Assembly: GCA_027618475.1 (NCBI GenBank)
Contig: JAQCEJ010000048.1
Coordinates: 1-37,990 of the forward strand
Origin: Planctomycetota bacterium
Lineage (GTDB): Bacteria; Planctomycetota; Planctomycetia; Planctomycetales; Planctomycetaceae
Direction: 5' to 3'
Length of the DNA: 37,990 nucleotides
Below, in pieces: positions 7,941-15,568 of the stretch. The notes beneath the pieces were generated by a model that was not told the DNA's origin, searched no databases, and saw only the letters and a program-made list of their open reading frames with translations. Positions within the stretch are counted from its first letter, which is position 1. Every line of letters begins with the position of its first letter. A program made the translations under genes and the position numbers.

Positions 7941-8741
7941 ATGACCGTTTTGGCTGCGCGAATTCAAGGTCCGGTCGCCGTTATCGGCGATGTGCATGGA
8001 CAGGTCGATCAACTGCTCACCGTGCTCGATCAGCTCCGTTCGCTGCCGAACTTTGAACAACGCTGGATTGTGTTCATCGGCGACATCGTCGATCGCGGCC
8101 CCGACCCCAAAGGAGCGATGGAGATCATCTGCGATCTGATGATATCGCATCCGCGAACGACCATCGTCGCCGGCAACCACGATTACGCCTGTGCCGCCGC
8201 CATCGGTGTGACTCCGACTCCGGCCTACTGCGAATGGGGCAAACGCTGGCTTGACCATTACGATGCCGAGACGACGTTTCATTCGTACGGTGCCGAAGTC
8301 GGCAACTTTCAGGAACTGCACGACAACATGCCGGCCCAGCATCGCGAGTTGCTTGCGAATATGCCGTGGTGCGTCGAACATCCGCAGAATCTTTTCGTCC
8401 ATGCGGGGCTGGATGGCAATTCGCCGTTCGGGTTACAGCTTCGTATTTTGCGTCAGCGCGACACGACGCTCAATCGTCCGCAATGGCTCTGCTCGAAAGA
8501 ATATGTCAAAGGGTCGAACCCGCCCGATTGCCCTGTGACCGTCGTCTCGGGTCACGTGCAGGTTCCCCGCGTGATGTTTGCCCCGCAGCGAATTCTGCTC
8601 GACACCACCGGCGGGCGAGGGGGTTCGCTGAGCTGCGTTCTGCTCCCCGAGAAAAAGGTGATCAGCTCGGGAGGGCATTCCGCTCCACAACACGAAATGG
8701 CCGATTCGCAGGATAATAAGAGTTGGTGGAAGTTCTGGTGA
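7941..8741 (+). CDS. Metallophosphoesterase (PPP/ApaH-like)
   Basis: A 266-residue cytoplasmic calcineurin-like phosphoesterase with all core motifs in order: GDVHG (Asp17, His19), GDIVDRG (Asp48, Asp51, Arg52), GNHD (Asn79, His80, Asp81), a His in FVHAGLDG (His154) and SGHVQVP near residue 206. These bind the two catalytic metal ions. The arrangement is that of the serine/threonine phosphatase and diadenosine-tetraphosphatase (ApaH/PrpE) branch. The substrate (phosphoprotein or dinucleotide) cannot be decided. A strong AGGAAAGGA lies before the ATG. The last residues (KSWWKFW) are an aromatic-rich tail. It stands alone between the transporter and a convergent MBL-fold gene; the spacer to that gene is a polypyrimidine tract. 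Confidence 0.88.
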   Translation: MTVLAARIQGPVAVIGDVHGQVDQLLTVLDQLRSLPNFEQRWIVFIGDIVDRGPDPKGAMEIICDLMISHPRTTIVAGNHDYACAAAIGVTPTPAYCEWGKRWLDHYDAETTFHSYGAEVGNFQELHDNMPAQHRELLANMPWCVEHPQNLFVHAGLDGNSPFGLQLRILRQRDTTLNRPQWLCSKEYVKGSNPPDCPVTVVSGHVQVPRVMFAPQRILLDTTGGRGGSLSCVLLPEKKVISSGGHSAPQHEMADSQDNKSWWKFW

Positions 8742-8812
8742 TGCGTCGCCTGAAACGGGGGTAAGGGAGCGCGGCCTTAACCCCCCTTCTCCCCCTCCCC
8801 CACTCTTCTTCT

Positions 8813-9664
8813 TCACAACGCCTTCACCCCGTCGCTCATCGCAAAATCTCGTCGGTCGTCACGAACGAGCTTCCCCGCCGCGTGGTCGGGGTCGTGATCC
8901 CAGAGCGCCCACCAGCCTCGGTCGGCGATCATCCCCAGCACTTCCGGTTTCTTGCGGCGGAGTTGCAGCACGTCGAGATCGTAGGCGATGCCCCACAACG
9001 TCGGCAGGTGTCGCGACGTGGGACAGAGATCCCCCAGATAGACGGCTCCCTCATCGCCGCTTTCGATCACGATGGCCATGTGATGATAGGTGTGCCCTCC
9101 CGTCACGAGCGAGCGAATTCCCGGAACGATCTCGACATCGCCGTCGATGAAATCGATGACCTGATGCTCGGCGAGGGGCAACAGATTTTCTTGCGGATAA
9201 GCCCCGCGAAGTTCGGGCAATCCCGCCGTGGCGTACATCCATTCCCGCCGTTGGGCGATATACCGGGCGTTGGGAAACGTCGGCACCAGCTCGCCGTTTT
9301 CGTCGATGCGCGTCGCCCCCCCGGCGTGATCGAAATGCAGATGCGATAAAATCACGAGATCGATGTCGTCCGCATCGAGACCGGCCGCGTTCAGATTTTT
9401 CAGCAGCGGGTCTCCTTCGGCAGCGGCGAAAATTTTGCGTAACTTCGGCGCGAGCTTCGAACCATAACCCGTATCGATCAGAATATTCTGATCGCCGGTC
9501 TGTACGAGGACGCAGTTCGTTTCCTGCAGAATGTTATTGTGGTCGTCGGCGGGAAAGAGGCGACTCCACATGGTTTTGGGGACGACGCCGAACATCGTCC
9601 CGCCGTCGATGACGAACTGTCCGCCGGAGATCGTCGTGAGTTGAAAGTTGCCGAGCTGTTGCAT
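8813..9664 (-). CDS. MBL-fold metallo-hydrolase
   Basis: A 283-residue protein with the metallo-beta-lactamase core HLHFDH (His108, His110, Asp112, His113), a preceding strand with the loop LIDTGYGSK (about 63-70), a downstream HTYHH for a third ligand and GDLCPTSRHLP for the bridging Asp. This subfamily covers lactonases, quorum-quenching enzymes and general hydrolases. The substrate is not evident. The start at 9664 is chosen because CCGGGGA lies about six bases upstream; 15 more codons are open but unlikely. It begins only 22 bases after the acyl-CoA ligase gene ends, so the two are probably one transcript, which suggests a hydrolase acting on acyl or lactone intermediates; that link is inference. 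Confidence 0.87.
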   Translation of the reverse strand: MQQLGNFQLTTISGGQFVIDGGTMFGVVPKTMWSRLFPADDHNNILQETNCVLVQTGDQNILIDTGYGSKLAPKLRKIFAAAEGDPLLKNLNAAGLDADDIDLVILSHLHFDHAGGATRIDENGELVPTFPNARYIAQRREWMYATAGLPELRGAYPQENLLPLAEHQVIDFIDGDVEIVPGIRSLVTGGHTYHHMAIVIESGDEGAVYLGDLCPTSRHLPTLWGIAYDLDVLQLRRKKPEVLGMIADRGWWALWDHDPDHAAGKLVRDDRRDFAMSDGVKAL

Positions 9665-9686
9665 TGATGATCCCCGGAGTGAAACG

Positions 9687-11396
9687 TTACGCCATGCTGG
9701 TTTTTGCAATGTCGTCGAGACCCAGTTCGTCGATCATGATCTCGCGAATTTTGTATTTCTGAATCTTCCCCGTGACCGTCTGCGGAAACGAATCGACGAA
9801 GCGGACGAATTTCGGAATTTTGAAGTGTGCGAGCTTGTCTTTACAGTGACTGCGGAGTTCGTCTTCGGTCAGCGACACCCCCGCCTTGAGTTTGATCCAC
9901 GCTGCGATCTCTTCGACATATTTCTGATCGGGAATACCGACGACGGCGACATCTTGAATGGCTGGATGCCCCAGCAGGAATTCTTCGATCTCGCGCGGAT
10001 AAATGTTTTCGCCGCCGCGGCAGATCATGTCTTTGATGCGTCCGGTGATTTTGTAGTAACCGTTCGGCAGGCGGATCGCGAGGTCGCCCGAGTGCAGCCA
10101 GCCGTCGGCATCGATGGCGGCAGCGGTCGCTTCGGGCATGTTGTAATATCCCAGCATCACGCCATGTCCGAACGTGCAGAGTTCCCCCTGCTGATTATCG
10201 CCGAGAACGTCTCCGTTCGCGGGATCGACGAGCTTCACCTGTAAATCGGGAAGCGGTCTGCCGACCGTCGTCACGCGGAGCTCGATCGGGTCGTCGGTGC
10301 GCGTCTGCGTGATCACCGGCGAGGCTTCGGTGAGACCGTAGGCAATCGTGATTTCACTCGCCCCCATATCGTCGACAACCCGCTTCATGATTTCGATCGG
10401 ACAGGGGCTCCCCGCCATGATGCCGGTGCGCAGCGACGTCAGTTTTTCTGAATCGAACGTCGGATGATTCAGCATCGCGATGAACATCGTCGGCACACCA
10501 TAGATCACGGTCGCTTCTTCAGCCGCGATACAGCGCAGCGTCGCCTCGGCGTCGAAATGTTCGGCAGGGATCATCAACGTCGCCCCGGTAATCGCGGCAC
10601 ACAGCACGCCGAGTACGCAGCCGAAACAATGATAGAACGGTACGGGGACGCACATGCGGTCGATTTCGGAGAGTTTCATACAATCGGCGATCCAGAAGGC
10701 GTTGAGCAGCAGATTGCGATGCGTCAGTGTCGCCCCTTTGGGGAAACCGGTCGTCCCTGATGTGTATTGAATGTTGATCGCGTCGCCCGGCTTGCAGGCG
10801 GACTCGCGCTCGGCGAGTTGTTCGTCGGTCGTTTCTTGTCCGCCGTCGAGAAAATCCCGCCAGCCGATCATGCCGGCGAGCGGTTTGCCTTTCATCACGA
10901 CGATCTGCCGGAGATTGGAAAACTCAGCCGATGCGAGCGGAGCGACCATGCGTCTGGTCACCCGCACGTTGTTTTCTTCGGACGTCTTTAACTCGGCGAT
11001 GCATTCGGTCACCATCTCCAGATAGTTCGACTTGCGAAATTTGTCGATGAGAAACAGCGCGACGGCATCGGATTGTTTGAGGACGTAACTCAATTCTGAC
11101 GTGCGATACGCCGGATTGATCGTGACCATCACCGCCCCGATGCGGGCCGTCGCAAACTGCATCAGCAGCCACTCGGGCCAGTTCGTCCCCCAGACGGCGA
11201 CATGTTCGCCATGCCGAATCCCCATCGCGATCAGGCTTTTGGCGACACGGTCGACTTCGTCGTCGAACTGGCGATACGTCAGCCGATACGCTGCATCGGG
11301 AAAGACAACCGCTTCCCGATCGGCGTGAACCGCCGCCGACTTTCGCAGCATATGACCGATGGTGATGCCATCTACCCACGGAACGGTTTTGGTCAT
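9687..11396 (-). CDS. Fatty-acid-type acyl-CoA ligase (AMP-binding)
   Basis: A 569-residue adenylate-forming enzyme. It activates a carboxylic acid with ATP to an acyl-adenylate and then to the CoA thioester. Motifs in order: the phosphate-binding loop YTSGTTGFPKGATLTH (211-226), the YGLTEASP motif (about 370), the GWLHSGDLA hinge-domain Asp, GRIKDMICRGGENIYP and the C-terminal lysine motif in PQTVTGKIQKYKIRE. All catalytic elements appear intact, and the length is that of medium-to-long-chain fatty acyl-CoA synthetases. The open frame extends 116 codons further upstream, but that part is Arg-rich noise and overlaps the PQQ gene's end. The ATG at 11394-11396 has GGGG about eight bases upstream. 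It leads a likely two-gene unit with the MBL-fold gene. Confidence 0.92.
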   Translation of the reverse strand: MTKTVPWVDGITIGHMLRKSAAVHADREAVVFPDAAYRLTYRQFDDEVDRVAKSLIAMGIRHGEHVAVWGTNWPEWLLMQFATARIGAVMVTINPAYRTSELSYVLKQSDAVALFLIDKFRKSNYLEMVTECIAELKTSEENNVRVTRRMVAPLASAEFSNLRQIVVMKGKPLAGMIGWRDFLDGGQETTDEQLAERESACKPGDAINIQYTSGTTGFPKGATLTHRNLLLNAFWIADCMKLSEIDRMCVPVPFYHCFGCVLGVLCAAITGATLMIPAEHFDAEATLRCIAAEEATVIYGVPTMFIAMLNHPTFDSEKLTSLRTGIMAGSPCPIEIMKRVVDDMGASEITIAYGLTEASPVITQTRTDDPIELRVTTVGRPLPDLQVKLVDPANGDVLGDNQQGELCTFGHGVMLGYYNMPEATAAAIDADGWLHSGDLAIRLPNGYYKITGRIKDMICRGGENIYPREIEEFLLGHPAIQDVAVVGIPDQKYVEEIAAWIKLKAGVSLTEDELRSHCKDKLAHFKIPKFVRFVDSFPQTVTGKIQKYKIREIMIDELGLDDIAKTSMA

Positions 11397-11488
11397 GGCG
11401 ATGCCCCGCGTGATTCGATTGATGGAATGAAGACGCGAATCGATTACAGGAATTGTTCGGCGAACGACTTCGAATTTCAACGTAAAGA

Positions 11489-13105
11489 TTAACGGTTCGG
11501 CCTGCGATCCTCCAGCACAGGCAACCGAAAACAGGCCGCTTCGCGATCGTTGCGAACCAATAAATACGGAGCCGCGAAGGCAGGATGATTCCAGGTGCGG
11601 TCGTGAAGTCCCCGCATCCGGGCGAGTTCGCGAAATTCGTGGGGATCGGCAGCGACGAGAACGATCTCTCCTTGTTCTTCCTGAATCAGCAGTACGTCGC
11701 CGACGCAGATCAGCTGGCCGTATCCGTAACGACCGCGCTTCCACTTTCGCTCTCCAGTCGTGAGATCGACGCAGGTGAGAATGGCCTCGTCCATCCCGTA
11801 AACGTATTCACCGACCTTTACGGCGCTCGAGAATTTCGCTTTGAGATTTCGGCTATGCCAGACTTCGGCGACACTCCAGCGATCGCCGAATTTTTTAACG
11901 TCGAGCAGCGCACAACCCTGGCCGTATCCCGACGCGAGAAAAACATGGTCGGGTCGATTCGCAAAACCGGGGAGCGGAATCGGCTGGCAGACGTTGTTTC
12001 GTTCTTGCGGCTGGCTGATCCAGGTATGGTCCCATAACCGTTCGCCGGTATCAGTGTCATGTCCCGAGAGTCCCGAGGCGTGAAAGATCAGAATCTGGTC
12101 TCCGGCGGCAAACGGTGCCCACTGAGGCGAACTGTATGAGGCGTCGGCGTCTCCCCCCTGCCAGAGGATGTTGCCTGAGCCGGTGTCGTAGCTCACCAGC
12201 GTCGAATTCTTTCCGCCGGGCGAAACGATAACCTGAGTGCCGACGACCAGCGGAGAGCCCGCCATGCCAAAAATGCGATTGTCGATGCCGGCGTCGTCGA
12301 GAATGTTTCGCGACCAGAGCAGTGTGCCGTTCTTGAGATCGAGACAATTCAAGATCCCCGTGGCACCCAGCGAAAAGACGCGGCCTGCGTGAACGGTGGG
12401 GGTGGCGCGAGGTCCGTCGCCGCCGGTCACTTCGCGGAACTGAGTTCGATCACGATGACTCCAGAGTTCGCTCCCGGTCAACAGGTGGTAGCAGGCAACT
12501 ACTTCGTCGTCACCCTGCTGTTCCTGCGTGACGGCAGCGTTGTCAGCAATGGCAAATGACGACCAACCGGTGCCGACAGGCCGTCTCCAGAGGAGTTCGG
12601 GGGGATGCGTTTCCCAATCGGTTTCCAATGCGATGTTCGACACGATTCCCGAGCGATCGATGCCTCGAAATCCAGGATAGTCGGTGTGAGTTTCGGCCGT
12701 ATCGATCGGTGGTGGCGAGAGATCATCGGGAATGCGATGCGAAACCTTTGGGGAGGCCTTTGCCGCAACGGCCGAAAATCGCCAGGCAAAAACCGGCCGG
12801 CCGTCGCCATAGTAGCCTTCGACATAGACCAGCATCCACAACAGCGACTTGCACAGGCAAAACAGACAGGTCGCCTTCACACGATTTCGTGGCGAAAACG
12901 GGGAAACGACGATGATCCAGACCAGAAGTCCCAGTTCGAATGCGGCCCAGGCGTAAAGAACTTCGCGCGACGGTTTGTACGAAAGAACGATCCATCCACG
13001 GGCCAGTGCCAGCAGGCTTCCGCCACCGAGAACCAGCAGAGCGATCAAGCTCGCCCAGCGCCAGAATCGGCTTCGTGCAGTGTCAGTGGGTTGAGCGTCG
13101 AACAT
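11489..13105 (-). CDS. Membrane-anchored PQQ-type beta-propeller protein
   Basis: A 538-residue protein with about three N-terminal membrane helices (about residues 14-36, 49-66 and 76-93) followed by an extracytoplasmic domain. After the YPGFRGIDRSGI motif (about 145), which introduces this domain in many planctomycete proteins, the chain shows repeats of the PQQ-like blade pattern (LLWRRPVGTGWSSFAI, LNCLDLKNGTLLWSRNI, LVSYDTGSGNILWQGG, LTCVDLTTGERKWKRG). Such propellers usually bind proteins or act as scaffolds; there is no sign of a PQQ-dependent dehydrogenase active site. The start at 13105 excludes 25 Pro/Leu-rich codons translated from a purine-tract spacer. The region just upstream carries a G-quadruplex motif and a repeat element. 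Confidence 0.82.
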   Translation of the reverse strand: MFDAQPTDTARSRFWRWASLIALLVLGGGSLLALARGWIVLSYKPSREVLYAWAAFELGLLVWIIVVSPFSPRNRVKATCLFCLCKSLLWMLVYVEGYYGDGRPVFAWRFSAVAAKASPKVSHRIPDDLSPPPIDTAETHTDYPGFRGIDRSGIVSNIALETDWETHPPELLWRRPVGTGWSSFAIADNAAVTQEQQGDDEVVACYHLLTGSELWSHRDRTQFREVTGGDGPRATPTVHAGRVFSLGATGILNCLDLKNGTLLWSRNILDDAGIDNRIFGMAGSPLVVGTQVIVSPGGKNSTLVSYDTGSGNILWQGGDADASYSSPQWAPFAAGDQILIFHASGLSGHDTDTGERLWDHTWISQPQERNNVCQPIPLPGFANRPDHVFLASGYGQGCALLDVKKFGDRWSVAEVWHSRNLKAKFSSAVKVGEYVYGMDEAILTCVDLTTGERKWKRGRYGYGQLICVGDVLLIQEEQGEIVLVAADPHEFRELARMRGLHDRTWNHPAFAAPYLLVRNDREAACFRLPVLEDRRPNR

Positions 13106-13135
13106 GGTGACGACATTGTAGCCGACTTCTTGAGA

Positions 13136-13166
13136 GGGGGGGAGAGGGAGATGGGGAGTGGGGGGG
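13136..13166 (+). other. G-quadruplex motif upstream of the propeller gene
   Basis: Four G-runs on the plus strand (13136-13142, 13146-13148, 13153-13156, 13160-13166) are separated by loops of 3, 4 and 3 bases, which fits the canonical G-quadruplex pattern. The G-rich strand is the template strand of the minus-strand gene starting at 13105. It lies directly beside the left end of the first repeat copy. Confidence 0.5.
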
Positions 13167-13175
13167 AGCAAGAGT

Positions 13176-13339
13176 TGCATCCGTTAAATGGTGGTGGTCT
13201 ACCGGGTGGCCGGGACAGCTTTGTGTCCCGGTCGCGCAGCGATAAGAGGACTTCTCAGCCGAGGTCTTCGACCTCGATCCGGCCTCACAGAGGCCAGCGA
13301 CAGAGGCATAACGGAGGAAACCACCATTTAACGGATGCA
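13176..13339. repeat. 164-bp interspersed repeat, copy 1 (MITE-like, terminal inverted repeats)
   Basis: The element is bounded by a perfect 20-bp inverted repeat (TGCATCCGTTAAATGG... at 13176-13195 and its complement at 13320-13339). Inside are three hairpins: CCGGGACA/TGTCCCGG (13210-13217, 13224-13231), CGAGGTC/GACCTCG (13260-13266, 13270-13276) and GGCCTC/GAGGCC (13281-13286, 13290-13295). A 12-base direct repeat GGGGAGCAAGAG flanks it (13163-13174 and 13343-13354), like a target-site duplication. A second copy of identical length lies at 27085-27248 with 142 of 164 positions identical (hand count). It holds no credible gene. It fills most of the 259-base space between the propeller and sulfatase genes. 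Confidence 0.9.
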
Positions 13340-13364
13340 CCTGGGGAGCAAGAGAATATCACAA

Positions 13365-14840
13365 CTATTTTACAAAATCGTCGACCGTCGGCTTGATCGC
13401 TTGCCGAGGGAAATCTCGCACCGGTTCGTGCGCTTCGTTCATCCGTTTTTCGAGTTGCTTGACGATTTTTGGATGTGCCGCGGCGACGTTTTTGCTTTCC
13501 GATTCATCCTCTTCGAGATGGTAGAGTTCAATCGGTTTGTCGGGTGCGGGTTGAACGGCTTTCCACGGACCGAGGCGACCGGCGCGGCCGATACCGGCTT
13601 TGAGCGGGTACTCCCAATAGAAAAATCGAGGTTGTCGCGGCTGGTGTTCATGCAGCAGTGTCGGCAAAATCGATTCGCCGTCGACGAATTGCGGAAGATT
13701 TTCCCCGACCAGATCGGCAAGCGTCGGCGTCACATCCCAGAACCCGATCGGAACGTCGGAAACCGTTCCGGCAGGAATATGACCGGGCCACGATGCGATC
13801 AAGGGAATGCGAACGCCCCCTTCATAAAACGTCCCTTTGTAACCGCGTAAGTTTCCATTGGCCTGGAAATAATCGGTCATTTCGGTCCAGATGGCTTTCC
13901 CGCCACCGCCGTTCTGTCCGCCGTTGTCGGAGGTGAAAATCACAAGCGTGTCGTTCGTGAGTTCGAGTTCTTCAAGCAGCGCGACGATTTCGCCGACTTG
14001 CCGATCGGTGCGCGAGACCATTCCGGCAAAGGTGGTCAGTCCGTCGTCCGAACCGATGTAACCCGGTCGCGGATCGGGCATGGCAATCTTGGGAAACTTC
14101 CCGCGATACGGAATTTCAGAATCCTCGGGGACGACAAGTTCGACATGCGGCAGAATGTACGCCACATAGGCAAAAAAAGGTTCGTCGCGATGCTCCCGCA
14201 TGAACTTGAGGGCACGGGTGTGACATTCATCCTGGATGTACTGTTCGCGCTGTCGTCCGAGGTTGCCGCTGAGCTCGAACCGTTCGTCTCCCTGCCAGAC
14301 CCAGTAGGGATATTGAAAGTGCGCATGCACCTGCAGAAGTTGCCCGAAAAATTCATCGAAGCCCTGTTTGAGCGGATGGCCGGTCGTTCCTTCGAATCCG
14401 AGACCCCATTTGCCGAACAAGCCGTTGACGTAACCCTGACGGTGCAGCACCTCGGCGATCGTCACATCGTGCTCTTCGAGTAAGTGATCGATATTATTGG
14501 CCCGTACGGCCGAGTGCCCGGTGTGCATGCCGGTCATCAACACGCATCGCGACGGCTGACAGACATGACAACCGGCATAGGCCTGAGTGAATTTCATGCC
14601 GTTCGCCGCCAGTTTATCGATGTGCGGCGTCTTAATTTTTTGTTGACCGTAGCAGCCCAATCCGCCGTATCCGAGGTCGTCGACGAGAATCAGTACAATG
14701 TTGGGCTGGCGATCACGCGGACGTACAGACTTCTGTCGAACCGTCGCGGCGAACGACGATGACGAAACGATATACGCAACAACGACAAGCCATATCGTCG
14801 CGACGAGGGTGGCATTCCGGACAAAGCGGGAAGATGTCAT
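13365..14840 (-). CDS. Sulfatase (formylglycine type)
   Basis: A 491-residue exported arylsulfatase-family enzyme that hydrolyses sulfate esters, probably of a polysaccharide or glycoside. A signal peptide or anchor spans about residues 10-32. The metal site starts with LVDDLGYGGLG (Asp54, Asp55). The catalytic Cys94 is in the C-Q-P-S-R motif, which is converted to formylglycine by a maturase, followed by the LMTGMHTGH stretch. The second metal-site motif TSDNGGQN is present near residue 309. The family is greatly expanded in planctomycetes. I prefer the ATG at 14838-14840 over one 11 codons upstream because AGAGGT lies about eight bases before it. No anti-sulfatase maturation gene is in the window. 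Substrate cannot be predicted. Confidence 0.92.
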   Translation of the reverse strand: MTSSRFVRNATLVATIWLVVVAYIVSSSSFAATVRQKSVRPRDRQPNIVLILVDDLGYGGLGCYGQQKIKTPHIDKLAANGMKFTQAYAGCHVCQPSRCVLMTGMHTGHSAVRANNIDHLLEEHDVTIAEVLHRQGYVNGLFGKWGLGFEGTTGHPLKQGFDEFFGQLLQVHAHFQYPYWVWQGDERFELSGNLGRQREQYIQDECHTRALKFMREHRDEPFFAYVAYILPHVELVVPEDSEIPYRGKFPKIAMPDPRPGYIGSDDGLTTFAGMVSRTDRQVGEIVALLEELELTNDTLVIFTSDNGGQNGGGGKAIWTEMTDYFQANGNLRGYKGTFYEGGVRIPLIASWPGHIPAGTVSDVPIGFWDVTPTLADLVGENLPQFVDGESILPTLLHEHQPRQPRFFYWEYPLKAGIGRAGRLGPWKAVQPAPDKPIELYHLEEDESESKNVAAAHPKIVKQLEKRMNEAHEPVRDFPRQAIKPTVDDFVK

Positions 14841-14890
14841 GCGGTTGACCTCTTTGATAAAAGGGGGGTTCATCGCGCCAATCTCCGTTT

Positions 14891-14920
14891 ACCTTAAGGC
14901 CCCTTTCCCTGTCATTTCAA
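14891..14920 (-). promoter_or_regulatory. Candidate promoter of the sulfatase gene
   Basis: On the minus strand a TTGAAA hexamer (plus 14915-14920) and a TAAGGT hexamer (plus 14891-14896) are separated by 18 bases. The implied transcription start lies near 14884, giving a leader of about 44 bases before the preferred ATG at 14840. The -10 match is only moderate. Confidence 0.33.
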
Positions 14921-14974
14921 GCCCGGCGGCTCGATCAGACATTTCTTCCAACGCATCGTGCGGCTGTTGGTTGC

Positions 14975-15568
14975 TTACGTCAATTTGAACGCTTCTTCAG
15001 CGGTGACGATCATTCTTGCGATTTCGACCATCTTGACGTTCTTTTCGTTCGAGAGTTGTTGTAGACGGCGAAAGGCATCCCCTTCGACCATTTGCGTTCG
15101 CGACATGAGTATCCCTTTCGCCTTTTCGATCAATTTGCGGTCTTCGAGCGCCTGCCGCAGATCGACCGTCTGCTTGTGCAGAGCTTCGAATTCTTTGTAA
15201 CGCTGTACGGCGAGCGAGATGACCGGTTGCAGATCGGCCATTTTGATCGGCTTGACGAGATACGCCAGAATCTGTTCGTGCAACGCTCGCTGAACGTGCT
15301 GGTCGTCGTGATGAGCCGTGACGACGATCGCGGGAATCGGCCGTTCCTTGCAGATGCGATTGACGGCGGTCAACCCGTCCATGATCGGCATTTCGATGTC
15401 GGTAATGATCAAATCGGGAGTGACAGCGAGGCATTGCGTCACAAGATCTTCGCCGTTTTCCGCCTCGATGATGACCTGATACCCGAGATGTGTGAGTATC
15501 TTCTGAAAAAAATCTCGCATGTCTCGTTCGTCGTCGGCGACGGCGATTTTGAGTTTGTCGTTCGTCAT
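14975..15568 (-). CDS. Response regulator with ANTAR RNA-binding output domain
   Basis: A 197-residue two-component regulator. The receiver domain (about 5-122) has the acidic pocket Asp12-Asp13, the phosphoacceptor Asp57 in IITDIEMP, a VVTAHH switch stretch and the conserved Lys in YLVKPIK (about 107). The C-terminal part (about 138-193) is an ANTAR domain (LEDRKLIEKAKGILMSR ... AFRRLQQLSNEKNVKMVEIARMIV), which binds paired hairpins in nascent RNA and prevents termination. The start codon overlaps the stop codon of the upstream histidine kinase gene in an ATGA (15565-15568), so the two are translationally coupled and surely cognate. The target transcripts are unknown; none with an obvious twin-hairpin terminator is seen beside it. 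Confidence 0.93.
   Translation of the reverse strand: MTNDKLKIAVADDERDMRDFFQKILTHLGYQVIIEAENGEDLVTQCLAVTPDLIITDIEMPIMDGLTAVNRICKERPIPAIVVTAHHDDQHVQRALHEQILAYLVKPIKMADLQPVISLAVQRYKEFEALHKQTVDLRQALEDRKLIEKAKGILMSRTQMVEGDAFRRLQQLSNEKNVKMVEIARMIVTAEEAFKLT

Noticed and set aside
11397-11744. 116-codon N-terminal extension of the acyl-CoA ligase
   Set aside because: The extension is Arg/Ser-rich, overlaps the PQQ gene's end, and the internal ATG at 11396 matches the family's normal N-terminus with a ribosome-binding site.
13083-13396. Arg/Ser-rich open frames over repeat copy 1 (and the matching ones over copy 2)
   Set aside because: They are translations of the hairpin-rich repeat; the same peptides recur at both copies because the DNA repeats, not because of protein conservation.
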